A stretch of 64,000 nt of DNA from Nymphaea colorata (Eukaryota > Streptophyta > Magnoliopsida > Nymphaeales > Nymphaeaceae): NCBI RefSeq assembly GCF_008831285.2, contig NC_045139.1:15234354-15298353 (forward strand), written 5' to 3'. A program made the position numbers and the translations under genes. This document shows, piece by piece, positions 48,941-62,394 of the stretch (the first letter of the stretch is position 1; each line of letters starts with the position of its first letter). The notes beneath the pieces are model-generated. The model was not told where the DNA came from and made no database searches. It saw only the letters and a list, made by a program, of their open reading frames with translations.

Positions 48941-51900
48941 ATGGTAACTGCAGTAATGAAGATCGTAACACCATGTTGGCGGCCTTGCCCTGCCGAGCGA
49001 GAAGCACTTAGAAATGGAAATTCAGCAAGCGCAAACAGCGGCAAGGTTGATGGTCTTCTGTGGTACAAGGACTTTGCACAGCATATAAATGGTGATTGCT
49101 CAATGGCAGTTGTTCAAGCTAATAACTTGTTGGAGGATCAAAGCCAAATCGAGTCAGGTCCTCTGAGTTCGGTCGAATCCGGTCCCCACGGGACATTTGT
49201 TGGAGTATATGATGGGCATGGAGGTCCTGAAACGTCTCGCTTCGTAAAGAATAATCTCTTTCACAATTTAAAGAGTATGCTTCATCTTAAACTCGTTTTT
49301 TTATTGTCTTGCTCTGGTATCGGCATGTTTTGTATAACCTGTGAACATGATCGGAATATAATGGGTTCTCGGTATGCTCTTATTGATCCATAAAATTGCT
49401 TTTCAATTGCAATGGACCCTCCTGATATAGGTCTGTTTCTTTTGTGTATTTCAGCCTTGCTTTCTGCAAGACTTCATATAGCAAACGTATGCAGTCTGGC
49501 TGTTTTGATGAATGTTTTCGATTAGCAAATCCTTTTCCTGTAGGTTCAAGTGAAATATTGTACTTGTGGTGATTATTAAGTATCAGAAGGATAGGGTAGG
49601 CTTCAACTATTGTGAAGTCTCAATGATCCATATGCTAGATCTGCAGCTTTACATTGATATAGAGAATTGAATTACCTGTGAGCAGTAATTTAACTTGTGT
49701 TGGCAGCTTGATCTTTATGAAAGCCAGGGACCGATTGCTTTTTTCTGTGGAAAGTATGTTTCACTCTACGGCCTATAGAGCTGCTGCTTAGGTTTGCAAA
49801 CAATGAGAATGTTAGTCTTATGGTTCACTGTTAGAGTTGGTATCTGATTGGCTTATTTTGTGCTTTAATTAATTGACCTCTAGTGGGTAACTTTATCATG
49901 GAGCACTTTCTCAGCTGAAAATTCAGCATCTTGACTGTTAGTCTGAGTGCGAATATTTGAATAACAATTCTGAATCAAGAAACCCTTTGACAGACCATGA
50001 TTTAAGCTTTAGAGCATCATGTCTCTTGCAGTATGTATGTTTTAACAAGCTCGCTTGTGCAGGGTTTGCAGCTGAGCAGCAAACAATGTCAGCAGAAGTT
50101 ATACGCAAAGCATTTGCAGCGACTGAAGAGGGATTCACATCTGTTGTGGCAAAAAATTGGGATTCTAAACCCCAGATAGCTGCAGTTGGTTCCTGCTGTT
50201 TGGTTGGGGTCATTTGCGATGGCATGCTGTATGTGGCTAATGCTGGAGATTCTCGAGTTGTCCTAGCAAAATCAGTTAAAGCTACAAAGGAGGTTGCTGC
50301 AGTCCAGTTATCCGAAGAGCATAATGCCTGCATTGAGTCTGTGAGACAGGAATTGCGTTTATTGCATCCTGAAGACTCACAGATTGTAGTACTAAAACAT
50401 AATGTTTGGAGAGTTAAGGGAATCATACAGGTGACTATCTTTTCCTTATTTTGCTACTATTACTATGACAATGTTTGCTTAAAAATAAACTTGTTGGAGA
50501 AAAAAGGGAAACCTCATGCTTCTTGTTGCCCTCTTCAGTTTTTTGCTGATGTTTGGTTTGGGATCCTTAATCTGAAATTCGATAATATCCATGGTTTGCA
50601 CTTTGCACCTTCCCTTTTGACATCAGTATTTCATTCTTCCATAGTGGTATTACTCGCACAGGTTCAATTAATTATACAAGACTCTGTTCCTGTGAGTATT
50701 ATTTGTCCTTAGGAGGGGAACTGCTTTATTGGTCAAGATTTACTGAAGTACTTCATTAACTCCTCAGCTTGATATTTTTTGTTAGAGGGCTACTAAAATT
50801 GTAATTGAAGGAATTCCTATAACTGCTTATATATCCATCCACATTCAACTGTATTTTACAGTCGTACAACTTCTATGAAATTTGGTAGCTCATCAGAAAA
50901 CTCACTGAAATGTGCTTCATGAAAATCTTATTTGGTGCTATTGAGGCATTGAGCGTTAATGGTGCTTGACAGAGAGCTCTTTTATTGTCTATCACCATCT
51001 CTTGAGGCCAACTCTTGAAGGTGAATAAGAGTGAAACCAAAAGAACTGAAACTTTATTTTTTCTAATGACCTCTGCTCACTTTCCAATTTTAGCATGCTA
51101 TTGGTGCTCCTCTGCTTGAAAATGAAAGGGTCGAAAGAAATTCTCCAGAGATGGGCCGGTATTTAACACTGTTGCTTGTATTCACAATTTATATTCTCAA
51201 CATGATCTTCCTCATTCAGCTTTGTGTTATATTTTTAAGGCAATCTAGGATGAAAATAATAAATCCATAATTACTTGTGTGTGCATGTCTATAGTACCTG
51301 GATATGTTTATTGCTTGCTAAACAGTTAAATGTTATTTTTGGTCCAATTTGTATGTTAATTATTTCTATTTTCCAGGTTTCAAGGTCCATTGGGGATGTG
51401 TACTTGAAGAAGGCAGAATTCAACCGCGAGCCATTGCATCCAAGGTTCAGGCTGTCAAAGCCCTTTAAACAGCCAATTCTTAGTGCTGACCCATCAATAC
51501 TAGTTCATAAGCTAGAACCAAGTGACAAGTTTCTTATATTTGCTTCTGATGGTCTCTGGGAGCACCTTAGCAATCAGGAGGCAGTTGATATTGTTCAAAA
51601 TTATCCACGTAATGTAAGAACTCTTCTTTTGGCTTGACCATTTTGACTTAATCTGTAAGATGTTGCTTTCATCCTGATATGGTCACCATGAAGTGTGAAT
51701 GGATTTATGTCGTTGTATAGGTTATCTACTCAGGTAGAAGTCTTTTGCATAAAACTTTATACAGCTACTACTGCCGTAACCAGTGTTGATTCTTTCTCCT
51801 CTCGGTGCCAGCTTTCAAACCTAAAACTTTCTGTATGATCTTATATTTTGCAGGGAATTGCACGGAGACTTGTTAAAGCTGCAATGCAAGAAGCAGCAAA

Positions 51901-52093
51901 AAAAAGAGAAATGAGGTACTCAGATCTCAAGAAGATTGATCGTGGCGTAAGGAGACATTTCCACGATGATATCACAGTGGTGGTCGTGTTCCTCGATCAC
52001 CAGTTGATCAAGAGCTCGAATCGTGGACCTGCAATCTCCATTAAAGGAGGTGCGGTCCCTGTACATGCCAATTCCTTGGCCGAGGATTTCTAA
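48941..52093 (+). CDS. Protein phosphatase 2C, clade D
   Basis: Exons: 48941-49274, 50063-50430, 51377-51613, 51854-52093; 392 residues, normal for clade D (about 380-400). Start: [15 protein letters not shown] matches the N-terminal MK.V..CW+P pattern of the clade. PP2C motifs in order: [12 protein letters not shown] (metal-binding Asp at about 91), RFAAEQQ after the first splice, [41 protein letters not shown]. All Mg/Mn-binding aspartates expected are present. In Arabidopsis, clade D phosphatases dephosphorylate the plasma-membrane H+-ATPase and are inhibited by SAUR proteins, restraining cell expansion; that role here is by family. A leader intron and short uORFs suggest translational damping. 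Confidence 0.95.
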
Positions 52094-52525
52094 GGCGATC
52101 GGTTTTTGTCTTTCTAAAGAAAGTATATTCCATTGTGTAACCGATAATTCTTTTGATGTACACTAACCCAGTTTTTAGGTGGCGGTCTCTCACGGGAATA
52201 GTGAATGGAGTATGTCTGGTGTTAGCTTTTGGAGAAAAAATGTTCTCTGTAAATTGTCTTAAAATGGAAATGAGTGGATTCACTAGTATGAGTTGCTTTG
52301 TTAGTCTGCTTGCTTCTGTTCGATTCCAGACGCTATGCTGTTCCAAGTTTTGGGCATTTGTAACTGTTATGCTTTGACAGCCCTTGAATGCTTCTTTTTT
52401 TTTTTTTTTTGCTTTCACCCAACCCACCCATTTCCAGAGAAGATTTAGATCTAAACCTTCTTCTAACAGTACTAAGACCTACTGCAAATTACCTGTCTAA
52501 TCCTAAAATGGGTTCTGTTATGCTT

Positions 52526-52559
52526 GGCTTGCACAAGAAATGGTACCTATGCAAGTTGA
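52526..52559 (+). repeat. Dispersed 34-bp repeat, copy B
   Basis: It begins GGCTTGCACAAGAAATGG and is the partner of 6099-6132 (29 of 34 identical, same orientation). Confidence 0.5.
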
Positions 52560-52993
52560 TTCCGGAAAATATGAATCGGCAGATTAGAAGCTGAAGGTGC
52601 CCATAAGTATGATCAGTTGGTGAGAAATATAATGGAAGGACATGCTTATAATGGAGAAGAGCATGTACAACTTTATAATGTAATTTTTATGCCTTATAAC
52701 CAATGAAATAATTAAACCAAAAGAAGAGAATGCTCAACCTTTGGCAGCATAACATGAATCTGTTTTAGTTTGAATTTCTTTCGCTTAACTGCCTTAAATT
52801 GCCTACAAAATAAGCAGTTAAATATCAAGCCATTTGGACTGGGGCCATTGTTCTAGTAAATGATGACATTGGTTTCCTAGTCCCATTCAGTTATACTGTT
52901 ATTCGCATAAATGATTGAGAGGGAAAAAAAAATTATGAACTAATCTCAATAATGAAAATGCACGCTACTTTTTTCTTCTTCTTTTTTCCTTTG

Positions 52994-53021
<28 letters not shown>
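52994..53021. repeat. (TA)n microsatellite near the amidase promoter
   Basis: About 14 TA units ending TATATAAACG, about 250 bp before the start codon. It could double as a TATA element. Confidence 0.9.
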
Positions 53022-53024
<3 letters not shown>

Positions 53025-53232
53025 GATACAATTGTCATTCGTGATTTGTTTCCCGTCATCGGCTTAAATGGAGTAACTGGATGTTACTGCTTATCAACTC
53101 CGATGAATCGAGGAAAGAACGGGAAAGATAAAAGGAGGAGAAATGAGAGGGATAAAAAGGGAAATGAAAGAGGATACGATAGACTGTGAAAGAGAATTGA
53201 GAGAGAAACAGGTATTTCCCCATCCTCCAGCA

Positions 53233-53265
53233 ATGGCGGCTGGCTATCCCCCGTCCGTTATCTAG
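53233..53265 (+). promoter_or_regulatory. uORF before the amidase start
   Basis: ATG to TAG, ten codons (MAAGYPPSVI), ending 6 bp before the first main ATG. If transcribed it would favour leaky scanning, possibly towards the second main ATG (53377). Confidence 0.5.
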
Positions 53266-53271
53266 GGGTTT

Positions 53272-56200
53272 ATGGCTCTCTGTTTGCCTCAGCGGGTGCT
53301 GCCATCTCGCGTTCTCCGTCCAATCGCTTGCCGTTTCGTCTCCGGTGCGGCACCCCCGGCTCCAACCCCCGTCATCATGGCTGCTCCTCTCAAGGTCGCC
53401 GCGGTCCAGATGACGTCTGTGAACGACCTCTCTGCCAACTTCTCTATCTGCAGTCAGCTTGTAAAGGTACCGCTCTCTTCCTCCCCTGTCTTTTAGTTCC
53501 TCGGAGGCCATTTTCCTGATAAACGAGTTCTTCAGCAACCAAGAGGCCTACTGAACTATTGAAAATGTGGTTTGTCTTCAATCTCCTTCTATTTGGACGA
53601 ATGGTCTTTGATCGAAGCTGCAAAGGAACTTGAAGCTGAGATTTTGCAAGCGGAGGGACCCGTTGTTTTCTTCGTTTGATGAAGAACTCCTTCTGCCGTT
53701 TTGAGTCTAATTCTTCCCATTGTAATTATGGGGATTTGGTGAAATGTCGCGAACGGATTTGCAGGTTTATTTTAATTTTTTCCACATCATCCTAGTTGCT
53801 TTCTCACTTGATCCGCTTGAGGCGTGCGAACTTGATATTGGTTCGTGGCCGGTGGCGGAGCCACAAAATTTGTGTAGAGGAGAACAAGCTTCTAATAAAA
53901 CTGGAATAATAATGGATAAAGTTAACATTTTTGGACATCTATTGTAACATAGAAAAGTATTGCAAATATTATTCTTTTATAAAGTCTAACATAGTTTGAA
54001 AACTTATTATTATTTATGTTTCGTAGCTTTAATATGGGGTTATGTTTTCTGCATTTTTATATTGAAATTTCATGGATTTATTCATGTAAACATTTTTATC
54101 ACAAAACTTTTTTTAAAACTTTTTAATTTTTTTAACCTGAAATCAATAACCTTGTAATGTTAATAACAGTAAAATGAAAAATGCTGTTTTTCTCTATCTT
54201 TTTTTCTTTTTTTTTTTGGTTTCTTGCTATTATATCTTATTACTTGTGTTTTAATTTTCTATGTTTAGAGTTTCAGAGACACTCTTAGTGTCCCGGTATC
54301 AATTCCTACCGCTTTGAGTATTCCTAGATTTCAGACTACATGTGTATGGTGCTTAAGTTGGAGAATGGTGTTTGTGGTTGTCCTCTTGGCATTTTTTAGC
54401 GAGAGAAGCAGCTTGAGATTGAGCTGTTGAAGTTTGTTCTGTAATGTGACTTCCCTGTTTTTGGCCTTTTTTGAAAGGCTTTCGGGTTTTATCTTTCTTT
54501 GGCAGTGCTTGGAGACTAAATTACTGATTGTGCAGGAGGCGGCCACTGCTGGAGTGAAGATGCTGTGTTTCCCCGAAAACTTCTCCTTTGTAGGTGCAAG
54601 AGATGGAGAGAGCCTGGAGGTAGCTCAGTCTCTTGACGGGCCCGTCATGCAAGGTTACCAGTCACTTGCTCGGTAATGTGGACGCATCTTTACTTAATCT
54701 AACTTCTTGTCATTATGAGTCTCAAAACTAACTTTATCCCAACATGTGATTGCTTTTTGAATTCTAATTTGTAGTAAAAAAATGGATGTCCTCGTTTCCT
54801 TTTTTTCTTTAATAAATGGAGAAGATTGAGCCAAAATCACATTAAATAATTATATTTTTTGAATAAACCCTTTAGGTTCCTGTATCCCCTATAAGGCTAT
54901 AAATCTTTCGCCTTGGTTGTTTTCCCATTCTCGCTGTGCTTATCTGAGTGCAATAATGCTGATTTCTTTATATGCTTTTAAACGGTTCTTCCAACCCACA
55001 AACTGTTTCCTGTTCTACTTTTACTTCCTAGGGGAAATATTTTCCGGCTTTGAATACTTATAAGTTATATGTTGCCCCTCCTTTTTCCCGATTTGGTCTT
55101 TCAGTCCTTCTGCCTGCTTTTTCATCCTAGTTTATTGTCTGTACTCTGTTCGTTGTTGGAATAGTTATGCACATTAGTTTTTTCCTACAGACATGCACAT
55201 GCACCCAAATGCAGTTGCAATGTTCACATGCATACGTTTAAAACATTGCATGAATTTGTCCAGTGCGATGTATGTTGCTTTGGGTACATCATACTCATTT
55301 CATTTATTTTCTGATTTTTTGTCCCCTTGAACTGCACTTTCTATGATGATCTTTCACATTAATATAGTTTTTCTGATGTCGTGGCCTTCAGAATTGTTTT
55401 AGTTCATCTCTTCTAAACCCTCACTGATCTAACAGTTGTCGATGATCAGGGAGTTCAATATTTGGTTATCTCTCGGAGGCTTTCAGGAGAAAGGAGCAGA
55501 TGATAAACATTTGTATAACACACATGTGTTGATTGATGAATCTGGACACATCAGAAATACTTACAGGAAGATACATTTGTAAGGAAAATTTGGATGTCCT
55601 TTTGAGTTCTCTTATTCACATTTGAAAGTGTTGCTTTTCTTAGCATTTCATTGGCATCTAAACCTGTGATTAGCCGCCCATACATGGGCTTAGTCTTGTA
55701 GCACCGCCCTTTCATAGACATCTCATGCACAATTTCTGCAAAACGGTAACAATTTGCTAATGTTAATCATTTGAAGGTTTGATGTTGATGTTCCTGGTGG
55801 CATGGTATACAAAGAGAGCAATTTCACAGTTGCAGGTACTTAATTATTTTGTAAACAGTTCATCGGGAACTAACTTTAGATTATAACTGACAACGTCTAA
55901 GATGCACTCATGAAAGTTTCTTTTATTGTGTGTGCTTAGGGCTTTGATTTTTGGATCTGGTGCATGCAGCATCACAAAGTAACTTTAGTCTAATTGATAG
56001 AACTTTTTGAAATGTATTCGTGGAAGTTCTTTTAGGTTGTGCGGTTATAAACTTATACCTTGGTAGATGCTATGTACATTATGTAGGAAACAATGCTGAA
56101 AATATAGGTGTTGGGTGCAACATTGGTTTACTCACCGACAGACAACATGGGATCATACACATCATTACAGATCAGCCCGTCTCCCTCATTTCTGAATTGA

Positions 56201-59200
56201 TTAGAAATATGAATAAAAAATAAGAAACTGGCGCTGTATCTCTGAAATGCTTGGATAAGATTAGGTGCGATATTGGCAAAATTGGTCAAAAACATTTTAC
56301 ATACTTTCGTATTAAAACATTAATAAAGTTTAAAATAGTTATTAAATTGCACAAAGAAACAAAAAAACTGGATTAAAATTTATTCTTAAAATTGACTTTT
56401 TAAGTCTCTTCCTGTGGAAAATGTAATGGAAGTATCAAAAATATTTGCGTGATATTTTCATGACATTGAAATTGGCAATATTCACAAAAAATATTGCAAG
56501 AAATTCCTGTTTTTCATTTTTGCCTTTATTGGAGGATATTATCGTGATATTTCAAAAATATTGCTGATATTTGTGATTATGCATGAAACTTCCTTTTATC
56601 TCTAACAGACATTGCTTTTTGTATATCTAATTGATTTTGCCAAAAAATGTCTTTTGTCTATGCATTCCTGTCCTTGCCTTTCGTTTTTAGGTTCTTTGTA
56701 CCTTGCATATCCACCTTTAACTGTTAGGACCCTTCAAATCATCAACCACAGTTTGGACCTGGAAATCGTGTTGAGGTTCCATATTTGAGTTAGTTGTTGT
56801 GACTTTTGAAAATTAGCATGTTGGAAATTTGACTAATTTATGTCTAATACTGAGTGGCTTTATGCATCCAGTTCTTGTTTCTGGTTGCATTGAGTATGTT
56901 CTCCATCACTTTCAGGGAATGATCTTGTTGTAGCTGACAGTCCTGTTGGGCGCTTGGGTCTAACTGTATGCTATGATTTAAGGTTTCCTGATCTTTACCA
57001 GCAACTGCGGTTTCAACATAATGCACAAGTATATTGGCTTTAAGTTTCTGTTTCTATTTTATTTTTTATTCCTTGTATATTTCTAGCTGGTCCTTCACAC
57101 TTGTGTTGTTCATTCTTCATTTGCGTACTCAGAATTAGCTTTGCTTGCTACTAAGTTGTTTTGATGCAGGTGTTATTGGTGCCTTCAGCCTTTACAAAGG
57201 TAACTGGAGAAGCACATTGGGAGATTCTTCTTCGTGCTCGTGCAATTGAGACTCAGTGTTATGTAAGTTTATGTCAAGCCAAAGATATCTATTGAAGCAT
57301 CTTTGCACAAAGAGGACCATTTCAATGCACGACTAAATGCTACAAATTTATCATACTCAGGTCCTATATGATTAGGTGCCTTCTTAGGAAGAATGCATAG
57401 GATTCAGTTTACTTTGATAAACTTCGGGTATGAATATTGAACTAGCATTTTGCTACAACCGTGAAATCAAAACAGAGGTTGAATGAGTAGGCCCTAGGCA
57501 GACTATATCCCCATCAGTCCATTCAACGCTTTGAGTGCTTTCAGTATCTTCTACCTCAGTTCGTAGGATTACAAATGTCCTCTAATTGCTATAAAAAAGT
57601 CTTTAAGTTAATTAGATCTTAAAATGTTTTGTTTGTCAAATTCATTTACATGCTCTTAAATTAATGATTAGCTACCAATTAAACATTCAACTCTTGTAAA
57701 TTGTTGCTTTATTCATATGGTTGATGCAAGTGATATAAACTATAAAGTTGCTGTATATTGGTACAAGATTCTTTGTCATTCTTTTATTTTTGGAATTTAC
57801 ACTATACAATTTTTCCAGAAATTCTCTCAAAAGTTGGCACAGCTAGTTTTACTGGAATATTAATAGAGACTTGACAAAATGTTCACCAGATAAATGAACC
57901 CTTGCTCATCAAACATCTGTTGGATTTTTTTTATCATAGTCATAATTGTTTTTTGTCTAACGTGCAAAGAGGTAGATCTACTTCCTTTATTGGATGGTAG
58001 ACTAGGAGTCTTTATTGGATGGTGGACTAGGAGTCTAGGAACTGGTATCTGCTTATGGCAGAAGAGCGTAGTATGTCACGTATGATACGTGGGGTGATGG
58101 CTTTTGAAGTCGAAATCACCCGCAATGGTTCCACCCAGTGAGATGCACCACTCATCTGAATAGGTCTCGGTCTGGCTAGTTCCTGCCTTTGTTCTAAGTT
58201 AGTAGTATCACATATTTTGACTTGAATGCAAAAGATGAATTGCTTGTGTGAAAAGCTGAAACAGTAATTTGCATGTGTTGTAGATTTCTACTGTATGAAA
58301 GCCGACTGAAACCATACATTCCATATATTCCAATTGGTGGATTTTATCTAGTTACATCTGTTGAAACTGAACACCGCATTTTAGGAACACAAGGGAAACA
58401 GCTGTAGTTGCTTCATCCTTCATATAATTTATTTGTGGCCTGTAAGTTTGAAGTTTCTTTATAATGTTTCTGGTCGAGGAAGCCGTGACCATCTTGCAAA
58501 AGCCTTCTTTATTATGCATTAGAGAATCATAAATCTTTTCCCACATTCCAATCTTGATGCCTAAAATGTGCTTTTCTTAACCTTATTCCCTTACTGTGGT
58601 ATTTGATGGTCTCCTGTGAAGATATGAAGAATCCATGAAGGAATTAGTTTGCAATATACACATTCTAGAATCCTGTGCAGATATTATGAAGGTTACTGTT
58701 CACTTCTTTGCTTATTAGGTAATTGCTCCCACGCAAACTGGAAAACACACTGAAAAAAGGGAAAGCTATGGTGATGCCTTAATTATTGACCCATGGGGTA
58801 CCATTGTTGGTCGCCTGCCAGGTAAAAATTTTCTTGGGTCTCTCACGCATAAAATCATTATTAGAGGTGTTAAATTGTTTTCTCACTGTGTCATATACCT
58901 GGAATTGGATTACCTGTCCATGTCAAGCATCCTTAGTGTTCAATGTGTATTGATAATCTCTGTGAGTTTGCTATACATTGGGAGGTCGAAAGTAAAGTTC
59001 CTATCTTGAAGAATGAACTAAACATGACTATAAAATATGGACCGACACCAAATTCAAGTCTATGGCTATGAAGGACAATGGATGCAGCAAAAACTGTGCC
59101 CAAAGCCAGATACATGGATCTAATGATACCATCTTGTGAGACTGAAACCTTGCAAATGTAATCTAGGATTCCCATGTCTGCGATGTCAGCAGTTTGCATC

Positions 59201-59795
59201 TTCTCTTCTGGTGTATGATTAGTTGAGATGAGAGTATGTGTTACCGAACATAATGTGGTTATTGATTGCTAAGTTGATCAACTAGATAGAAGTTATAACT
59301 TGTGATGTTTTTTTTTGTGATGTTGTAGACCGATTAATGACTGGGTTGGCTATAGCGGAGATTGATTTGTCACTTGTGGATTCAGTGCGAATGAGAATGC
59401 CACTGTCTGAGGTAAATCCTTGCAAAAGAACAAGATCATTCCTTCCTTTGTTGGGAAAGCATACAATGAATTGGCCCAATAACATCATGGACAATTTACT
59501 CAGCCTCTGGAAGGCATACTGTTACTGCTTTTTGCCAATTTGCGTCCATTCATCTTGAGTTCCTTACTTCCCTGCTGAGGGATTTCAAACCCTGATGCTG
59601 ATAAGAGATGTGGTTATCTTAAAACAATTAAGCACTGTCAAGGATAACTTTGTATGGTTTATCCTCAAACTTTGCAGGGTGCCTTTAAGGCGGAAGACAC
59701 TCTGAATAGAGCGTTCATATACTAACAATGTTTTGCTATTTTCCCTTTTTCAGCATCGCAGACCACAAATCTACCGGAACGCATCCTGCATATGA
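53272..59795 (+). CDS. NLP1: Deaminated glutathione amidase (Nit1/NLP1-type nitrilase-superfamily hydrolase)
   Basis: Exons: 53272-53466, 54536-54672, 55450-55578, 55777-55835, 56916-57028, 57170-57262, 58719-58821, 59329-59411, 59754-59795; 317 residues. The fold begins at [12 protein letters not shown]. Catalytic triad seen: Glu at about 79 (CFPENFSF), Lys at about 151 (TYRKIHLFD), Cys at about 192 ([10 protein letters not shown]), with the supporting Glu in [26 protein letters not shown] and the end HRRPQIY fit the Nit1/NLP1 branch, which hydrolyses deaminated glutathione made by transaminase side reactions (metabolite repair). The first 35 residues are basic and Ser/Arg-containing, like an organelle transit peptide. 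A second ATG (residue 36, MAAPLKV) would give a cytosolic form, so dual targeting is inferred. Exon order and phases are intact. Confidence 0.95.
56255..56590. mobile_element. Degenerate ATATTG-rich element in amidase intron 4
   Basis: The stretch repeats diverged GATATTGGCAAAATT / AATATTGC / GATATTATCGTGATATTTC words in both orientations. It lies in the 1.08 kb intron between exons 4 and 5. Ends and target duplication are not defined. Confidence 0.35.
57986..58035. repeat. 25-bp tandem duplication in amidase intron 6
   Basis: Two copies of a unit starting TTTATTGGATGGTAGACTAG, with one difference. Confidence 0.9.
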
Positions 59796-62394
59796 AGGGC
59801 TTGAACAGTTATTAGTTGGATACCAATGCTGTGGCTGCGGCACTAGTGGTTCCCATTCCTGTAAATCAATCTGCTTGTAAGTTGTAACACCCAACATGTA
59901 GGATGAACACGAAAGGGTGGAAATTTCTGTGATGGGAATCAGCTGCTGAAGCAATATCTGGAGGAAGCAACGGCAATTTAATTTACATTTATAATAAACA
60001 TGAAGATTGTAAGACTACCGGTTCATCTTTTCTGAGTGACGGAATTGAAAATAAATTAAAAAAATTAATAATTGAAGATTTCCTTTTCATATTCTCTCCC
60101 TCTCGTCTCTTTCTTCAAAAGGAAAACAAGATACTGGAAATTAACGTCTTTTTTCCCAGTAAAAGATCAATATCCTGCCTTGTTTAACAAGTCAACAGCC
60201 ATCTATTCACGTTTGGCCAAATTAAGTGTCCTTCACTAAGAGGAAGCATCCATTCTGCTAATTTAGTTGAGTGCAGGAGCTACTTACATTATAAATCGAA
60301 CAAACAGTTCAAGTTTCAAAAGAGAATTCTCCTGGACGATATTTTAAAACCGACTGGCAGTTATCTATCATCATTCGGAAACATCATAAATAATGAAAAA
60401 AGCATTACCATAGAGAAAATGGGAGGTTTTAGCATACAAGCCAAACCACTACAGAGAAGTGAAGATTGCTTTTGTTTTGGTTGCTTCCCAACAAGATATT
60501 TTTCAAGTGACGCAAATATCATGGCTTTTAGCATAACCAGACAATTCACCCGTCCTTGATGTAAAGCACGTCTTCTGTGTCTGCTCCTGATCTTTACTCT
60601 CTGCTCCAGGCTCAGGTTGTTCCCTGCCCTTTCGCCCCCCAGTTTGTCCATTCTGCTGCATTTCATGGGTGCTCTTGCTCCACGAGCGCCTATTTATGCA
60701 AGAACCGTCATATACACATACACAAAAGATTTGTATATATGTGTGTGTGTGTGTACGGGTGAGGGATAGAGAAAGGCCTACACTCCCTCTGTGATCCCGA
60801 AACCGGCAATTTTTTTCTTTTTAAAAGTTAAAACATTTTGCTGCTGCATCAGCTGGCGAACTAGCCAAGGAGAATTCATGGCCGTCGCGGTTTTCAAAAT
60901 TTGAACCATGAAATGATACAATGGTGTGCAGCCTTGCAGTGGATGAGATCTAACTGAGCAGGAGTCTTTAGAGTTTAGAATGATCTGTGTACCATGTAAT
61001 TGCACTTAATTATGCTTAATATACTATAAAGCTGAAATGTTGAGATTTGGGAACTTCAGAGTCTCACGTCTCATTAGTTTAAAAGGTTGTCAGTATTGCA
61101 CCTCGTGAAAATAGCAAACAATTTTTAGAGAAATTATAAGAAAACATACTTAATGGTTTGACAATAAAAACATCTGCAATTTCACTACTGCAAAAAGAAC
61201 ACCACTAAAAATAAGCATCTAAAAATTCATCAACCCAAAAAATTATTCCCTCCATAATTGATGGCCTACCAGTGTGCGTCCAACATTCTAAATATGCTGG
61301 ACACGTATAGTACATTATACACACAAACTGAGAAACTAGCATACTTAAGTAGTCTCATACTATTCATCTTTTAAATATTTTTAAAATTTTTATTACTTCT
61401 AATAAATTTCTATGTATTTTTTAACTTTGAGAAAATACAGTGACATTTTTTACGAATCCATTGACTCATAGCACTAAATAAACCCTTCACTTCAAATTTC
61501 AGTTTAATTTACAACACTCACAATTATAATAGTCTGATTAGGCGCCTTGCTTTTGAGCAAAAGAGCATATTTCTTTTTTGAAAAAGAAAAAACGGCAAAC
61601 ATTATTAAGAACATGGCATTAAAGAAAAAGAAAAAAGAAAAAAAGAAAAGAAAAGTCACCAACATTTTTTTGGTTACTTTAATCAATTAAATGCTAGAGT
61701 CTGATCGGAGAAGCCGACCCTTTTTCTCAGCCGGCCGATCCACATTGATGTGACCTTGCCTCTGCATATTAGGTCAGACTCAGCTCAATATTGCCGGCGA
61801 TTTAGAATAAAATCGAATCTAGTACACAAAAAAACATTAGCTAAATTTACCTCTAACTATTTAAGAGATTAGCACAAGAATGAAAACAAGACGAGCCATC
61901 TATGTGACTCCTACTCCGACCAGCCACTTTGTTTATGTTCAAAAGAAACGAATTTTCAAAAAGAAAATCATGGTGCTCAGTTAGCTTCAAAGGTTATCAA
62001 CTTAAATTACAACATTGAAGATCCTTACCCACCTTTCAGAATTCGATTATCTCCGGCGTTAGACTTGTCAGAACGCTGCGTTTAATTATTTTGGGCAGTT
62101 CGAATGCCATAGCCCCCCTGGGTTGGCATTCATGATGAAGTGGATGCCGCCATTTAAGTTGGAGCAGCAGGGACTGTCTCTGACTCTCTGCTCAAGGCTT
62201 TGAAATACGAGAGAACAGCAAATACTACTTTTCCTTTTTTTATTAAAGACAACGCTCGTTTTCGTCGGTTCCTTTTCAGACTTTTCCCCTTTCTTTCACT
62301 TGGAATTTCTCGAATTGGGAGATTGACACACCCAACGCTATGATCTTGGAGAAACAATCATGCGCAGATGAAGATGTAGCGGAATGGGCAGAGC
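59796..62394. other. Spacer between amidase and small coiled-coil gene
   Basis: The amidase 3' UTR is followed by AT-rich spacer with a TATATGTGTGTG run near 60735-60755. The 3' UTR of the minus-strand gene is at the right edge. No gene is seen. Confidence 0.6.

Larger units (their letters stand above)
52094..53232. other. PP2C 3' UTR and promoter of the amidase gene
   Basis: It holds the PP2C 3' UTR, a copy of the 34-bp dispersed repeat (52526-52559) and an AT microsatellite (52994-53021). No gene is seen. Confidence 0.6.

Noticed and set aside
53056..53538. 160-codon minus-strand frame
   Set aside because: Antisense to the amidase leader and first exon; no family motif.
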